Part shown: in pieces, positions 20,629 to 29,614 of the stretch
Position numbering within the stretch: the first letter of the stretch is position 1
Layout of the letters: each line of letters opens with the position of its first letter
Origin: a bacterium UBP15_UBA6099
GTDB lineage: Bacteria; UBP15; UBA6099
NCBI GenBank assembly: GCA_002435745.1
Contig: DIWT01000044.1
Span: forward strand, 1 to 40,510
Reading direction: 5' to 3'
Length of the DNA: 40,510 bases
The notes under the pieces: generated by a model
What the model was told of the DNA's origin: nothing
The model's input: only the letters and a program-made list of their open reading frames with translations
Databases searched by the model: none
Program-made: the position numbers and the translations under genes

Positions 20629-23196
20629 CTATCGTTTTCCGCCGCGGGCGCGCGCGGCTGATTTTCGCTCCGGCGACACCGTAGTCCCCGCGTCGAGCAG
20701 TTCGGCTGAGAACACGCCCTGCGGTCGTCCGTTCACGACGAGTTTCCAGTCGCCCGGTTTGAGGTTGACCACCTTGACGCGGAGCGGGCGCGATGCCGCG
20801 TCCGGCGATTCCAGCCCGATGTCCAGCCTTCCGGCGCGGACGGATACGGACGTCACCGAGCATAGGTCGAGGCCGAAGCCCGCGCGGGCGGAAGCGTCGA
20901 TGAAAGCGTCTCCGTATTTGCGAGTCATGTTCGCCGCGGCCGAGCACGCCCCGCCGCCGCCCCAGTCGAACATGATATAACCGGGCGCGCGCCTGTCGAA
21001 CCCCATGTGGGCGTAGTTCTCGTACACCGCGCCCTCGTCTTTCGGGATGTACATGCCCATGTTGCCGGGGGCGACGCGCCTGTGTTCCGGCGCGAGCATG
21101 GTTGTGAACGAGGAGCGCAGCGCCGCCGCCGCCCGCTCCATGTATTCGCCGTTCCCAGTCAGCTCGTAGTATCCGGCGAGGCATTCGGCGAACATGCTCT
21201 GCCGCGCGTCGTTCCATTCCGCGTCCGTGTTCATGACGCCGAACCCGCCGAAGGTGTTTATGGAAATGTAAGGGGCGTCCCAGACTTGTTGCCACATGGT
21301 CAGGATGTCAACCGCCCTGAGTCCGTGTTCGAGGTATTTCGCGCCCGCGCCTGCGGCGGCCAGTTCGCGCATCAGTTCAGCCGTCCAGAACACGCAAAGG
21401 TTGTTCATGCACTCGACGCCCGTCCCGGCGTCTCGCATGCCGAAATCTTTTTTCGAGCAGGAGAAAAATGTTTCGAAGTCCCACCATTTGTTTTTTGGGA
21501 AGATTTCATTGATTAGGAAATCGGCGGCGCGGCGGGCGGCGCGCGAGAAGCGTTTGTCGCCTGTGGCGGCTCCGAGCCGCGCGAGGAACATCCCCGGCGC
21601 GGCCGTCTGCGCGCTCTCCCTCAGAGTGGAGCAGGCGATAGGGCCGGATTTTCTGACTCTAACCCAACCGGGAATCGCCCCGGAGCTGAGTTGCGCTTCG
21701 ACAAATGCAATGCCGAGCGCGACCGCCCTCTCCATCAGCCTTTCGTCAGGCTCCAGTTCTTCATGCCAGCGGAGCATCCACCATCCCGTCCACGCGTTGT
21801 CCGGCAGGTGATACTCCCTGACCGCCTGAAAAGCCTTTGTTCCCTGAAACCAGAACGGGGGAGCGTCCTCCGGGCAGAAGCACGCCGAGCGCATGAAGCC
21901 TCGCTCGACGGGAGCGGCGAGCGCCAGTTCCTTCATTGCGAGCGCTTTTTTCTTCAGATCTTCGTCGCCCAGCCGCTCCGCCCACGAATAAACGCCGTGC
22001 GCCGTCCTCATGTTGCAGAACCATGACTGATACATGACCTGCGGGGGCGCGCTCATAGGCGCGTGGTGAACCAGCAGTTCGCCGAGGTCGTTTATGGCCG
22101 GTTTGTTCATCAGCTTCTCGGTTGCTATCGAGTGAATTTTCGGCATAAAGCGCTGCGCTCTCAGGGATGCCTTGAGTTGAGCGTCCTTCATGAACGAAGC
22201 GGGCGCGGGGCCTGCGAAAGTCAGGGCCATCGTCCCCCCCGCCGGCGCGCCGCCGGTCTCCACTTCGCGCCAGATATTCCCCCGCTCGAACGCGAATCCG
22301 AACACTCTGCGAGCGCATTCCTCGTATGGAAGCGCCTGCGGGTCGGTTCCCTTGAACAGGGGCGCGCCGTATCTGCGCCACAGATGCTCGTTGACCATGC
22401 GAGTTATCCGGCGCTCTTTTTCGCGCGCGTTCGCGAGTATGTCGAAACCGTATTTCAGTTCTCGGGAAATCGGGGAGCCGCCCGGAGCTTTCGCCTTGAA
22501 AAAAACGTGCCCGTCAATTTCGTATTGCCTGAACCCGAACCCGAACAATGGAGCGTCGAGGCCGGGGTTCTCGACCTTCGCGTCGAGCGCGGTCGGCAGC
22601 CGCCTGTTCGCTTTCAATATGTCCAGATCGGGGATGAGCGCCGCCCCGATTTCCCCTTTCACGTATATGACGGCGGGCGACCTGAATATCTGGTCGCCTA
22701 TGACGCGCTCGGCGTCGCGGCGCAGATGGGGTATCCAGATGTAGTCTAGCGGCTCATACTGTGAATACAGCCTGCCCCCGGGAAGGAACGCGTAGTACGA
22801 TCCGGAGGACGACACGCGGGCGGGCTTTTCGAGTTTTATCGTCACTGCGACGTTGACGAAGAGGTCGTTATCGCTGAATGACAACGTCTGGGAGGCGGAA
22901 CTTCCGGACGTTTCGCCGATGAGGGTTATTTTCGCGCGGCCCGCGCGCGCCTCGGCCCCGGCGAGCCGCTGGGGGAACATCAGAGACCTGTTTTTGCAGC
23001 GCAGGGAAGGCCCGCCCGCCTTGGTGCGGGGGTGCGGAGCGACAGTCGTGCGGTCGGAGCCTGCCACCATCGTCCATCCCCGCGCGCCCCGCGCGAACAC
23101 GTCCGCTATCGCCCCGCCGCTCTCAAGCTCGGTCGCGACGACCCTTATCTCTTTTCCTTCGGCGACCGTCCTTTTCCCGTCTTTGAATATTCTCAT
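20629..23196 (-). CDS. large cytoplasmic protein, predicted alpha-toroid glycosidase-like
   Basis: An 855-residue protein without signal peptide that I do not assign to a family. The first 300 residues are beta-rich (TLSFSDNDLFVNVAVTIKLE). From about 400 the sequence shows repeated helix pairs with aromatic residues (WFCNMRTAHGVYSWAERLGD, AWTGWWMLRWHEELEPDERL, ECLAGYYELTGNGEYMERAA), the look of an (alpha/alpha)6 barrel as in glycoside hydrolases and uronyl lyases. A beta sandwich ends the protein (LRVKVVNLKPGDWKLVVNG). A role in sugar or glycan processing is inferred from this and from the heparinase-like gene next door. Expressed from its own promoter at 23215-23235. Confidence 0.6.
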   Translation of the reverse strand: MRIFKDGKRTVAEGKEIRVVATELESGGAIADVFARGARGWTMVAGSDRTTVAPHPRTKAGGPSLRCKNRSLMFPQRLAGAEARAGRAKITLIGETSGSSASQTLSFSDNDLFVNVAVTIKLEKPARVSSSGSYYAFLPGGRLYSQYEPLDYIWIPHLRRDAERVIGDQIFRSPAVIYVKGEIGAALIPDLDILKANRRLPTALDAKVENPGLDAPLFGFGFRQYEIDGHVFFKAKAPGGSPISRELKYGFDILANAREKERRITRMVNEHLWRRYGAPLFKGTDPQALPYEECARRVFGFAFERGNIWREVETGGAPAGGTMALTFAGPAPASFMKDAQLKASLRAQRFMPKIHSIATEKLMNKPAINDLGELLVHHAPMSAPPQVMYQSWFCNMRTAHGVYSWAERLGDEDLKKKALAMKELALAAPVERGFMRSACFCPEDAPPFWFQGTKAFQAVREYHLPDNAWTGWWMLRWHEELEPDERLMERAVALGIAFVEAQLSSGAIPGWVRVRKSGPIACSTLRESAQTAAPGMFLARLGAATGDKRFSRAARRAADFLINEIFPKNKWWDFETFFSCSKKDFGMRDAGTGVECMNNLCVFWTAELMRELAAAGAGAKYLEHGLRAVDILTMWQQVWDAPYISINTFGGFGVMNTDAEWNDARQSMFAECLAGYYELTGNGEYMERAAAALRSSFTTMLAPEHRRVAPGNMGMYIPKDEGAVYENYAHMGFDRRAPGYIMFDWGGGGACSAAANMTRKYGDAFIDASARAGFGLDLCSVTSVSVRAGRLDIGLESPDAASRPLRVKVVNLKPGDWKLVVNGRPQGVFSAELLDAGTTVSPERKSAARARGGKR

Positions 23197-23214
23197 GACA
23201 GCCTCGCTCGTTAT

Positions 23215-23235
23215 TTGTCGTTCGACAACATTATA
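23215..23235 (-). promoter_or_regulatory. -10 box with overlapping palindrome at the transcription start
   Basis: Minus-strand TATAAT (23235 to 23230) is followed by a perfect palindrome TTGTCG-TT-CGACAA on 23215-23228, which would cover the transcription start and leader. A repressor site is possible. The leader would be about 27 nt with GAGG before the ATG at 23196. Confidence 0.4.
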
Positions 23236-23268
23236 GCGCCTAGGCTCGGCGCGCGGGGAAGGTGCGGG

Positions 23269-25440
23269 TCATTCCGTTTCCCTCTTCCCGTATCCGGGAG
23301 AGAACGGCGGCGGCGGCGGGTTCTTTTCCAAATCGAGCGTCGGCGAGAAGTCGGTTATTCTTACCGCGCGATCGAGGATTTCGACGCATCTGAACACTGG
23401 CGCGCCGAACCCGCGCCGAACGCCGACAAACCCGTTTTCGCTAAAATGCAGACATTCCGCTTTGTCGAGGTCTTCCAGCCTGAAAAGGCCGAGGTCCAGT
23501 CGGCCCGGCTCGCTCCCGCACGACGCAAGCGGCGCGGCGTGCGCCCTCGCCGAGCGGTACTCGTTCCGCCTCTCCGGCAGCGGGGTGTACAGATAAGAGC
23601 CGGGATCTGCGAAAATGTTCCGCCCCTCAATTACAAGCTCGACCGCAAGCTGGTCGTTGTGCGCGTGGCCGCCGTTCCCAAGTTGTCCGACAGAGCCGCA
23701 ACGCGCGGTCAGAAAGAGCGCGGGAGAGCGGAGAATGTACAGCCCGAAATCGGGATACGCGCGCGCCTCAAGGCCGTCTCGAAGGTTCGCCCCGGATTCG
23801 AAGACGGACACGATTCTCCGGGAGGCCGGAACCCCGCTTGACTCGGCAAGCGCGCGTTCGAGCCCTCCGGGATCGCCAGCCGAAGACGGCGGCGGCGGCG
23901 GCGCGAACTTGAGTCTGGGCGACCCGGCGAGCGCCTTCATTATTTCCGTTTCTATTTCATGTCCGGCTCCGAAACTTCTCAGCGCGTCCGAGTCGAAAAT
24001 GCCGGCTGCCGCCGCGGCCAGATGTCTGTGGTCGAGATGGTCTTCATCGAATATCTCCGCGCCGCCGGAAGCCTGCGCGCGTCCCGCGAGGGACAGCTTG
24101 AAGAAGCGCCCGCTGTCGTTGTCTCCGATCTGAGCCGCGCGGTTGTCGGGCCGCGCCACATTCATTGAGAAGACGACCGCTTTTGCCGCCCTCTCGAAGA
24201 AGGCGGGCGGGAACGGACAGAGGCGGCCTGACGGAAGCTTGTGTGACTCCATAGGCTCGACGCGCGGATTCGGATGCGAGGAGCGAGAATCTCCTCCGCG
24301 CAGCGCCACAGACGCCTTGTTCTGCGGCAGTCCGAGCGTCAGTCCGGCAGAGAACAGAACGATTTCCAGCGACAGCCTGTGGTAGCACGTCGACGCCTCG
24401 AAGTTCGAGCCGTCGGCGTTGAACTGCAGAAAAAACTCGTCGCGAAGCTCGCGCGCGGCGAAGGCGAGCCGAGCGTCCGTCTCGGCGTCCTGAGGCAGAT
24501 AGGCCGCGATGAACAGCAGTCCGCCGATGTCTGAAAGATAGTGGTTGCTTCTGAAAGACGGCTGCCATTCGAGGTTGCGCGCGACGAACTCGCCGTGCGA
24601 GCGGATGGAGCGCGCGAGCGTTCTCTCGAAATCATCGTCGAAACGCGCCCCGGCGGCTAGGAATATGTCGCGCGCCAGCAACATGTTGGCGGCGCGGATG
24701 GCGGCGTCCATCGCGCAGACCCAGTTCGCGCCGAAGCGGGGAGGATTGCAGGCCGCGAAGTCCAGCAGGACGTTGCGGAACTCTCTTGCGTAAACATCTG
24801 GCGGGGCGAAGCCTTCCGCGCCGTCGGACGCGAGGGCGAAAGCGAAGCCGAGACGGGGCAGATGCTGCATCCGGGCCAGTTCCCACGGAACCTTTATGTC
24901 CGCCCCGCGCGCCGACCCGTATTCTATGTCCGGCGACCATGTCTTCTCGCTCCACCTGTAGCCCGATTTGAAATCAAGCTGCCAGTCTATGGGAACGTAT
25001 CCGGGAGAGACCATGCGCCACAGACGAGCGCTATCGGGGAAGTTCGCCGGATTGACAACCTCCTTCAGCCATAGGCCTTCGGGATCAGGTTTCGCTGCGG
25101 CCCCCGGCGGATAGACGATCCCTTCGAGGCCGGCGCATCTCATTCCTCTCTCGACCCGGACAGGCCCGGAGCCGAGCAGGTCGAATCTGTGGTCGAGAAG
25201 CAACCGCGCTTCGGCGGCGGCGAGACGCGCTCGCTCGCGGAGGCTTTCCGGCGGGATTGCGGACAGGAATCTGTTGAGCGCCGCGCCCGGCTTTTCTTCC
25301 GGGCCGAACGTCGGGAACCGCGCGTCGCGCAAGCGCGACTTCCGCCGCTCCGCCGCGCGGGCGAACGCCTCGCGCGCCTTTTTAAGAGTAGCTGCCGGAG
25401 GATTCTTAATAGCGAATGACAGAAAGCTTGCCGCGCCCAT
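23269..25440 (-). CDS. heparinase II/III family protein
   Basis: A 723-residue protein. The N-terminal helical toroid has FGANWVCAMDAAIRAANMLL and SNHYLSDIGGLLFIAAYLPQ, and the C-terminal beta domain has LGNGGHAHNDQLAVELVIEG and FADPGSYLYTP, all hallmark segments of the heparinase II/III (PL12/PL15/PL21-like) fold. Such proteins cleave uronic-acid-containing polysaccharides or occur in exopolysaccharide gene clusters. No export signal is seen, which is unusual for a lyase acting outside the cell. The ATG at 25440 overlaps the stop of the GT4 gene (ATGA), so it is translationally coupled to it. A proline run (FAPPPPPSS) sits between domains. Confidence 0.88.
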   Translation of the reverse strand: MGAASFLSFAIKNPPAATLKKAREAFARAAERRKSRLRDARFPTFGPEEKPGAALNRFLSAIPPESLRERARLAAAEARLLLDHRFDLLGSGPVRVERGMRCAGLEGIVYPPGAAAKPDPEGLWLKEVVNPANFPDSARLWRMVSPGYVPIDWQLDFKSGYRWSEKTWSPDIEYGSARGADIKVPWELARMQHLPRLGFAFALASDGAEGFAPPDVYAREFRNVLLDFAACNPPRFGANWVCAMDAAIRAANMLLARDIFLAAGARFDDDFERTLARSIRSHGEFVARNLEWQPSFRSNHYLSDIGGLLFIAAYLPQDAETDARLAFAARELRDEFFLQFNADGSNFEASTCYHRLSLEIVLFSAGLTLGLPQNKASVALRGGDSRSSHPNPRVEPMESHKLPSGRLCPFPPAFFERAAKAVVFSMNVARPDNRAAQIGDNDSGRFFKLSLAGRAQASGGAEIFDEDHLDHRHLAAAAAGIFDSDALRSFGAGHEIETEIMKALAGSPRLKFAPPPPPSSAGDPGGLERALAESSGVPASRRIVSVFESGANLRDGLEARAYPDFGLYILRSPALFLTARCGSVGQLGNGGHAHNDQLAVELVIEGRNIFADPGSYLYTPLPERRNEYRSARAHAAPLASCGSEPGRLDLGLFRLEDLDKAECLHFSENGFVGVRRGFGAPVFRCVEILDRAVRITDFSPTLDLEKNPPPPPFSPGYGKRETE

Positions 25441-27089
25441 CAGCCCCGGCCTCCGCCTTCGCAGGTTTCCTTTATCTTTTCGACGATTTTCTTAGTGTGG
25501 AGCATCCACGAGTGGCGTTCGACCGCCGCCGCGCGCGCCGCCGCGCCCAGAGCGGCCCTCAGAGCCTCGTCGTCGACCAGCCTTTCTATTCCGGCGGCAA
25601 GCGCCGTGGCGTCTCCCGGCTCGACCAGCAGAGCCGTGCGCCCGTCCTCCAGCGTCTCCGCTATCTGATCGAGCGCAGACGCCACAATTCCTCTGCCCAT
25701 CCCCATGTACTCGAAAAGCTTAGTGGGCGAGCCGAAGAATGGCGACCCGTCGGGGTTGGGCGTGTGCGGCGAAACCAGTATGTCGCACGCCGCAAGGAAC
25801 TCCGGCCCTTCCGCCTGAGGGACAGTCCCGGCGAGCGCGCAACAACCCGCCGCGCCCCGCCGCTCCAGAGCCGCCCTGACCTGAGGCATGCGCGCTCCGT
25901 CGCCTATCAGCAACAGTCGCGTTCGCTCTCGCAGATCCGGCCTCCGCTCCAGCAGCGCGCCGTAGGCTTCGGCGAGAACCTCCGCTCCGTGCCACGGCCC
26001 GAACGTGCCTATGAAACCGACCACCGTCCTGTCCCCGAAACCGAACTTATCCCTGACCCGCGAGCCGTCAACGTCCGGACGGTAAATGTCCGGGTCCATC
26101 CCGTTCGGGTTCACAAGTATTTTTTTCTCGTCTATCCCGCGCGCGGAAATCTCGTCGCGCAGGGCCGCGCTGACTGTAACTATGACGTCCGCCGCGCGAA
26201 GATTAAGAGCCTCGATATCCGCCGCGATGTCAGGATACTTCAGGCCTTTTCCCCAGTTGTTTCCCACCCAAACCGCCGAACTGTTGTATTCGAGGATGAA
26301 CGGCGCGTCGAAACGCCGAGCGAGCAGAAGCCCGGAAAAGTTGTTCAGGCTCGAACGCTGATAGATGAAAGAAATCCGCCTCTCGCCCAACGCCTTGTGC
26401 GCCGCGTCGCTGAAGTGATATGTTGAGAACAAGGCAGGAAGCTCGTTGAAATCAAGGAAGTCTGAGGGGGCGCGCACGATGACCTTTTCGATATCAGCGC
26501 GCGCGCCGGGCGTGTCGTCCGTCGAGATGAAGACAGGCCGGGCCGCGAACGCGTCCAGAGAATTCAGAACTCCCGTGATGTGGCCGACAGAGCCTCCGCT
26601 GACTACCCCGACGGACGGGTCCGTCCGCAGGTAAACCGGAGGCAGCGACAGGTCGAGCGGGCGGTTCCGCGCGCCCTCTCCGGGCCGCCCGGATTCGAGC
26701 GCGGCGATGTCCCTTCTGACTCTTGCCAGAAGCGCGGGCGTCCTCGCGAAGTCCCTCGCCATCCTCGCCGCCGCGCTCGCCACGTAAGCGGGGCCGACGG
26801 CGACCGACCCGCCTCCCGGCTCTATGATGCGGCACGGCCCCAGAGTCGACAGCCTCAGCGCCGCCGCGTGAAACGCCGCCCTCGGAATCCGCTCGGCGTC
26901 CGCGGCGACGATCTCCGCACCGCCGCGTTTGAGCGCCCCGCGCAACAACTCCCCGCTCCGCGCCATCCGCGCGAACTCATCCCGCGACACGACTTCCGCG
27001 TCTTCGCGCTCAGCCTGCGGCGCGTATATCATATTGACAATCAGTTTCTTTTTCATCCGCCGCCGCGCAGGTCTCCCGCGCGGCCTCAT
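25440..27089 (-). CDS. glycosyltransferase family 1/4 (GT-B)
   Basis: A 549-residue protein with a long N-terminal extension (about 170 residues) before the GT4 part. The C-terminal Rossmann half shows VVGFIGTFGPWHGAEVLAEA, LLLIGDGARMPQV and SPTKLFEYMGMGRGIVASAL with the E-x7-like nucleotide-sugar site. It should transfer a sugar from an NDP-sugar in the cytoplasm. The ATG at 27089 overlaps the methyltransferase stop (ATGA); the alternative MKKKLIVNMIYAP start at 27056 looks more like a natural N-terminus and would remove 11 arginine-rich residues. It is the middle gene of the methyltransferase-GT4-heparinase set. Confidence 0.87.
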   Translation of the reverse strand: MRPRGRPARRRMKKKLIVNMIYAPQAEREDAEVVSRDEFARMARSGELLRGALKRGGAEIVAADAERIPRAAFHAAALRLSTLGPCRIIEPGGGSVAVGPAYVASAAARMARDFARTPALLARVRRDIAALESGRPGEGARNRPLDLSLPPVYLRTDPSVGVVSGGSVGHITGVLNSLDAFAARPVFISTDDTPGARADIEKVIVRAPSDFLDFNELPALFSTYHFSDAAHKALGERRISFIYQRSSLNNFSGLLLARRFDAPFILEYNSSAVWVGNNWGKGLKYPDIAADIEALNLRAADVIVTVSAALRDEISARGIDEKKILVNPNGMDPDIYRPDVDGSRVRDKFGFGDRTVVGFIGTFGPWHGAEVLAEAYGALLERRPDLRERTRLLLIGDGARMPQVRAALERRGAAGCCALAGTVPQAEGPEFLAACDILVSPHTPNPDGSPFFGSPTKLFEYMGMGRGIVASALDQIAETLEDGRTALLVEPGDATALAAGIERLVDDEALRAALGAAARAAAVERHSWMLHTKKIVEKIKETCEGGGRG

Positions 27090-27844
27090 CTCCTCCGGGC
27101 CGATATGTAGAAATTGGCCGACAACGACGGAAACATCCGGCGCAGAAAAAAATTAAACCGCATGACAGGCCCGGCCCCGGTGAAAAACAGGTTGCTGAAC
27201 GGCCCGCTGAACACGACCGAGCCGTCCGTCTCCTCGACGTCGAAGCCGCTGTCGGACAGCAACCCGACTATTCCGTCGAGAGTGAACCGCTGGACGTGCG
27301 GCGAGCTTGAAAGCGTTGAAGGGAACTCGTGCGGAAACGCGGCTTCGCGCCCGAACAGAATGGCTTTTATCCGGTTTGCCACAGCGACGAATTTGATTTT
27401 TTCGAGCGCCGCGCCCAGTCCGAGCTTCTTCCAGAAGAAGTTTTCCACGTCCGCCCACCGCCTCCCGTTGGGAACAGTGACGAGCAGTTTCCCCGCCGGA
27501 CGCAGCTTGCTTCTTACAGCGGCCAGAAAAAGCTCAAGCTCCCCGTCCGGGATGTGCTCCAAGACTTCCGAGGCTATGACCGCGTCGAAATCGCCTTCGA
27601 CATCCGCGATGTCCCCCGACGACAGACTGTCCGGGTCAAGTCCCGCGCTCATGAACATCTCTCTGCCCAGCGCCACGCTATCCTCGTGCGAGTCCAATCC
27701 CCTTATGTCGTGTCCGAGCAGGGCAAGCTGATATGAAATCATGTATCCCGTGCCGCAGCCGACCTCCAGAATCCGGTCTTCTTCGCTCAGCCGGGAGGCT
27801 ATCCAGCGAAACCTTTTTGCGTGGCCGTAAATATCCTCGCGCAT
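27086..27844 (-). CDS. class I SAM-dependent methyltransferase
   Basis: A 252-residue enzyme with motif I ILEVGCGTGYMISYQLALLG near residue 25, followed by IRGLDSHED, the acidic strand DAVIASEVLEHIPDGE and LLVTVPNGRRWADVEN. This is the UbiG/Coq3-like group that O-methylates sugars, quinones or small molecules. A C-terminal hydrophobic stretch may associate with membrane or partner. GGAGG lies 5 nt before the ATG. It is the first gene of a minus-strand operon with GT4 and heparinase-like genes, so methylation of a glycan is a reasonable guess. Confidence 0.88.
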   Translation of the reverse strand: MREDIYGHAKRFRWIASRLSEEDRILEVGCGTGYMISYQLALLGHDIRGLDSHEDSVALGREMFMSAGLDPDSLSSGDIADVEGDFDAVIASEVLEHIPDGELELFLAAVRSKLRPAGKLLVTVPNGRRWADVENFFWKKLGLGAALEKIKFVAVANRIKAILFGREAAFPHEFPSTLSSSPHVQRFTLDGIVGLLSDSGFDVEETDGSVVFSGPFSNLFFTGAGPVMRFNFFLRRMFPSLSANFYISARRR

Positions 27845-28153
27845 TCAGCCTCCGCCTACATAAAAAACATTCATCTCTTTCCCCTCTGAACAGAGTCGGA
27901 CGAAACCATTATATCCGACGCCGGAAGGAATATAAACCCGGGAACTCCGATGCGGCAGGCGAATCCGTAGCGGTTTATATGTTTTTGCAAGACTGACGCT
28001 TTGCCCGCATGCGCATGGAAAGAGGCGTATGATATAGAGCATATTCCATGCTTCGGGTTCATTTTTGCGCGGATGTTGATACAATATGAATAAGTGGCAT
28101 CAGCGGCGGCGGGACAAAGCCCGCGACCCGCGTCCGCTTAACGGTTCTGATAA
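27845..28153. promoter_or_regulatory. divergent promoter region
   Basis: This gene-free stretch separates two divergent operons. For the minus operon, TATAAT (27913 to 27908) and TTTATA (27936 to 27931) are spaced exactly 17 nt. For the plus operon, TACAAT (28080-28085) is a weaker -10 with TTCATT 16 nt upstream. A GC-rich GCGGCGGGACAAAGCCCGC segment downstream could form a small leader hairpin. Confidence 0.5.
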
Positions 28154-29614
28154 ATGAAAAACGAAAAACTTCTCCTGTTGATAAAAGCGCCATACTATGA
28201 CGACTACGGGCCGATGAAAAAGGCCGCCGGGACATATTTTCCGTTGGGGCTGGGTTACATCTCGTCATATCTGAAGGAGCGCGGATACGAAGCGGCCCTG
28301 ATAGACCCGGACGTCCAGTCCGTGTCGAAAGAACAGATAGCAGAGAGGGTAGCGAGCGAGAATCCCGTTTTGGCGGGCATATCGTTCATGACCCCGCAGT
28401 TCCACACCGCAAAGGAACTTTGCGAAGAGATAAGAAAAAAAGCGCCCGGAGTCCGCATAGCCCTCGGAGGGGCGCACCCGAGCGCGCTTCCAGAGGAAAC
28501 CCTAGCGGAGATTCCGGAGGCCGACTTCGCCGTGATTCTCGAAGGCGAGGAGACATCCTTCGAGTTGATGAAATTTCTCGAAACCGGCGCGCCGTCGCTG
28601 AAGGACATTCGCGGCCTTGTCTGGCGAGATGGGGGCAACATTGTCGTGAACGAGGCCCGCGCGCCTGTCGCCGACCTCGACTCGCTTCCATTCCCCGACC
28701 GCGGCCTTATCGACCAGTCCCTCTACAGAGTCCAGAGCTTCTTCTCATACTCGAAGAACACGGCGACGATTTACACGTCGAGAGGATGTCCCGGCAAATG
28801 CGTCTTCTGCTGCTCCGGCCACAGGCTCCGCGCGCCCGTCAGAGAGCGCGGCATGGACAATATCATGTCCGAAATCGAGCGCATCAGGTCGGAATACGAC
28901 GCGGACTATCTCATGATCAAGGACGACACTTTCACATTCCGCAAATCTAGGGTTTACGAGTTCTGCGACGCCATCGCCAAGAACCACCCCGGACTGAAAT
29001 GGCACTGCATGGGCCGGGCGAACACAGTGGACTTCCCCCTGCTCAAAAGAATGAAAGAGACGGGTTTGAACGACATCTTCTTCGGCATCGAATCAGGCAA
29101 CGCGGAGATAATAAAGCGGGCGAAAAAGGGAATAACCCCGGAGCAGTCGAGGGCAGCGGTGGAAGCCTGCCGACGCCTCGGCATCCGAACCTACGGCGCG
29201 TTCATACTCGGACTTCCCGGCGAGACGCGCGAGACGGCGGAGGAAACCATCAGGTTCGCCTGTTCGCTGCCGCTCACCATGGCCGGGTTCTCGATTCTTA
29301 TCCCGTATCCGGGCACAACCGTGTATGAGGAGCATTTCGACAAGGGTTGCGGCCCGGCGGACTACAGTTCGTTCGTCGCCTCCTCCGGCATACACTACAC
29401 GAGCGCGTACACAGGGATGAACGGCCTGACCCCCGAAGAGCTTCCCGCGCTGATGGCGCGCGCCCAGAGGCGGTTCTATCTGCGTCCGGCTCAGATAGCC
29501 CGCATGCTCCGCTCCGCCGGCCCACGGATGATTTCCGGCTACTTTAGAGGCTTCTTCAGCTTGATTGCCAAAGAGCGATACCGGCGGCGGACTCAAAAGG
29601 CGGCCTCCGGATGA
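28154..29614 (+). CDS. cobalamin-binding radical SAM enzyme 1
   Basis: A 486-residue B12-radical SAM protein. The N-terminal cobalamin-binding Rossmann domain has FPLGLGYISSYLKERGYEA and VLAGISFMTPQF, then IALGGAHPS. The radical SAM domain has SRGCPGKCVFCCSGH (CxxxCxxC, near residue 212) for the 4Fe-4S cluster, then FFGIESGN and GAFILGLPGET. Members methylate unactivated carbons or phosphorus, or catalyse ring rearrangements; the substrate is not predictable. It heads a five-gene operon and overlaps the next gene by 4 nt. No strong RBS precedes the ATG. Confidence 0.93.
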   Translation: MKNEKLLLLIKAPYYDDYGPMKKAAGTYFPLGLGYISSYLKERGYEAALIDPDVQSVSKEQIAERVASENPVLAGISFMTPQFHTAKELCEEIRKKAPGVRIALGGAHPSALPEETLAEIPEADFAVILEGEETSFELMKFLETGAPSLKDIRGLVWRDGGNIVVNEARAPVADLDSLPFPDRGLIDQSLYRVQSFFSYSKNTATIYTSRGCPGKCVFCCSGHRLRAPVRERGMDNIMSEIERIRSEYDADYLMIKDDTFTFRKSRVYEFCDAIAKNHPGLKWHCMGRANTVDFPLLKRMKETGLNDIFFGIESGNAEIIKRAKKGITPEQSRAAVEACRRLGIRTYGAFILGLPGETRETAEETIRFACSLPLTMAGFSILIPYPGTTVYEEHFDKGCGPADYSSFVASSGIHYTSAYTGMNGLTPEELPALMARAQRRFYLRPAQIARMLRSAGPRMISGYFRGFFSLIAKERYRRRTQKAASG

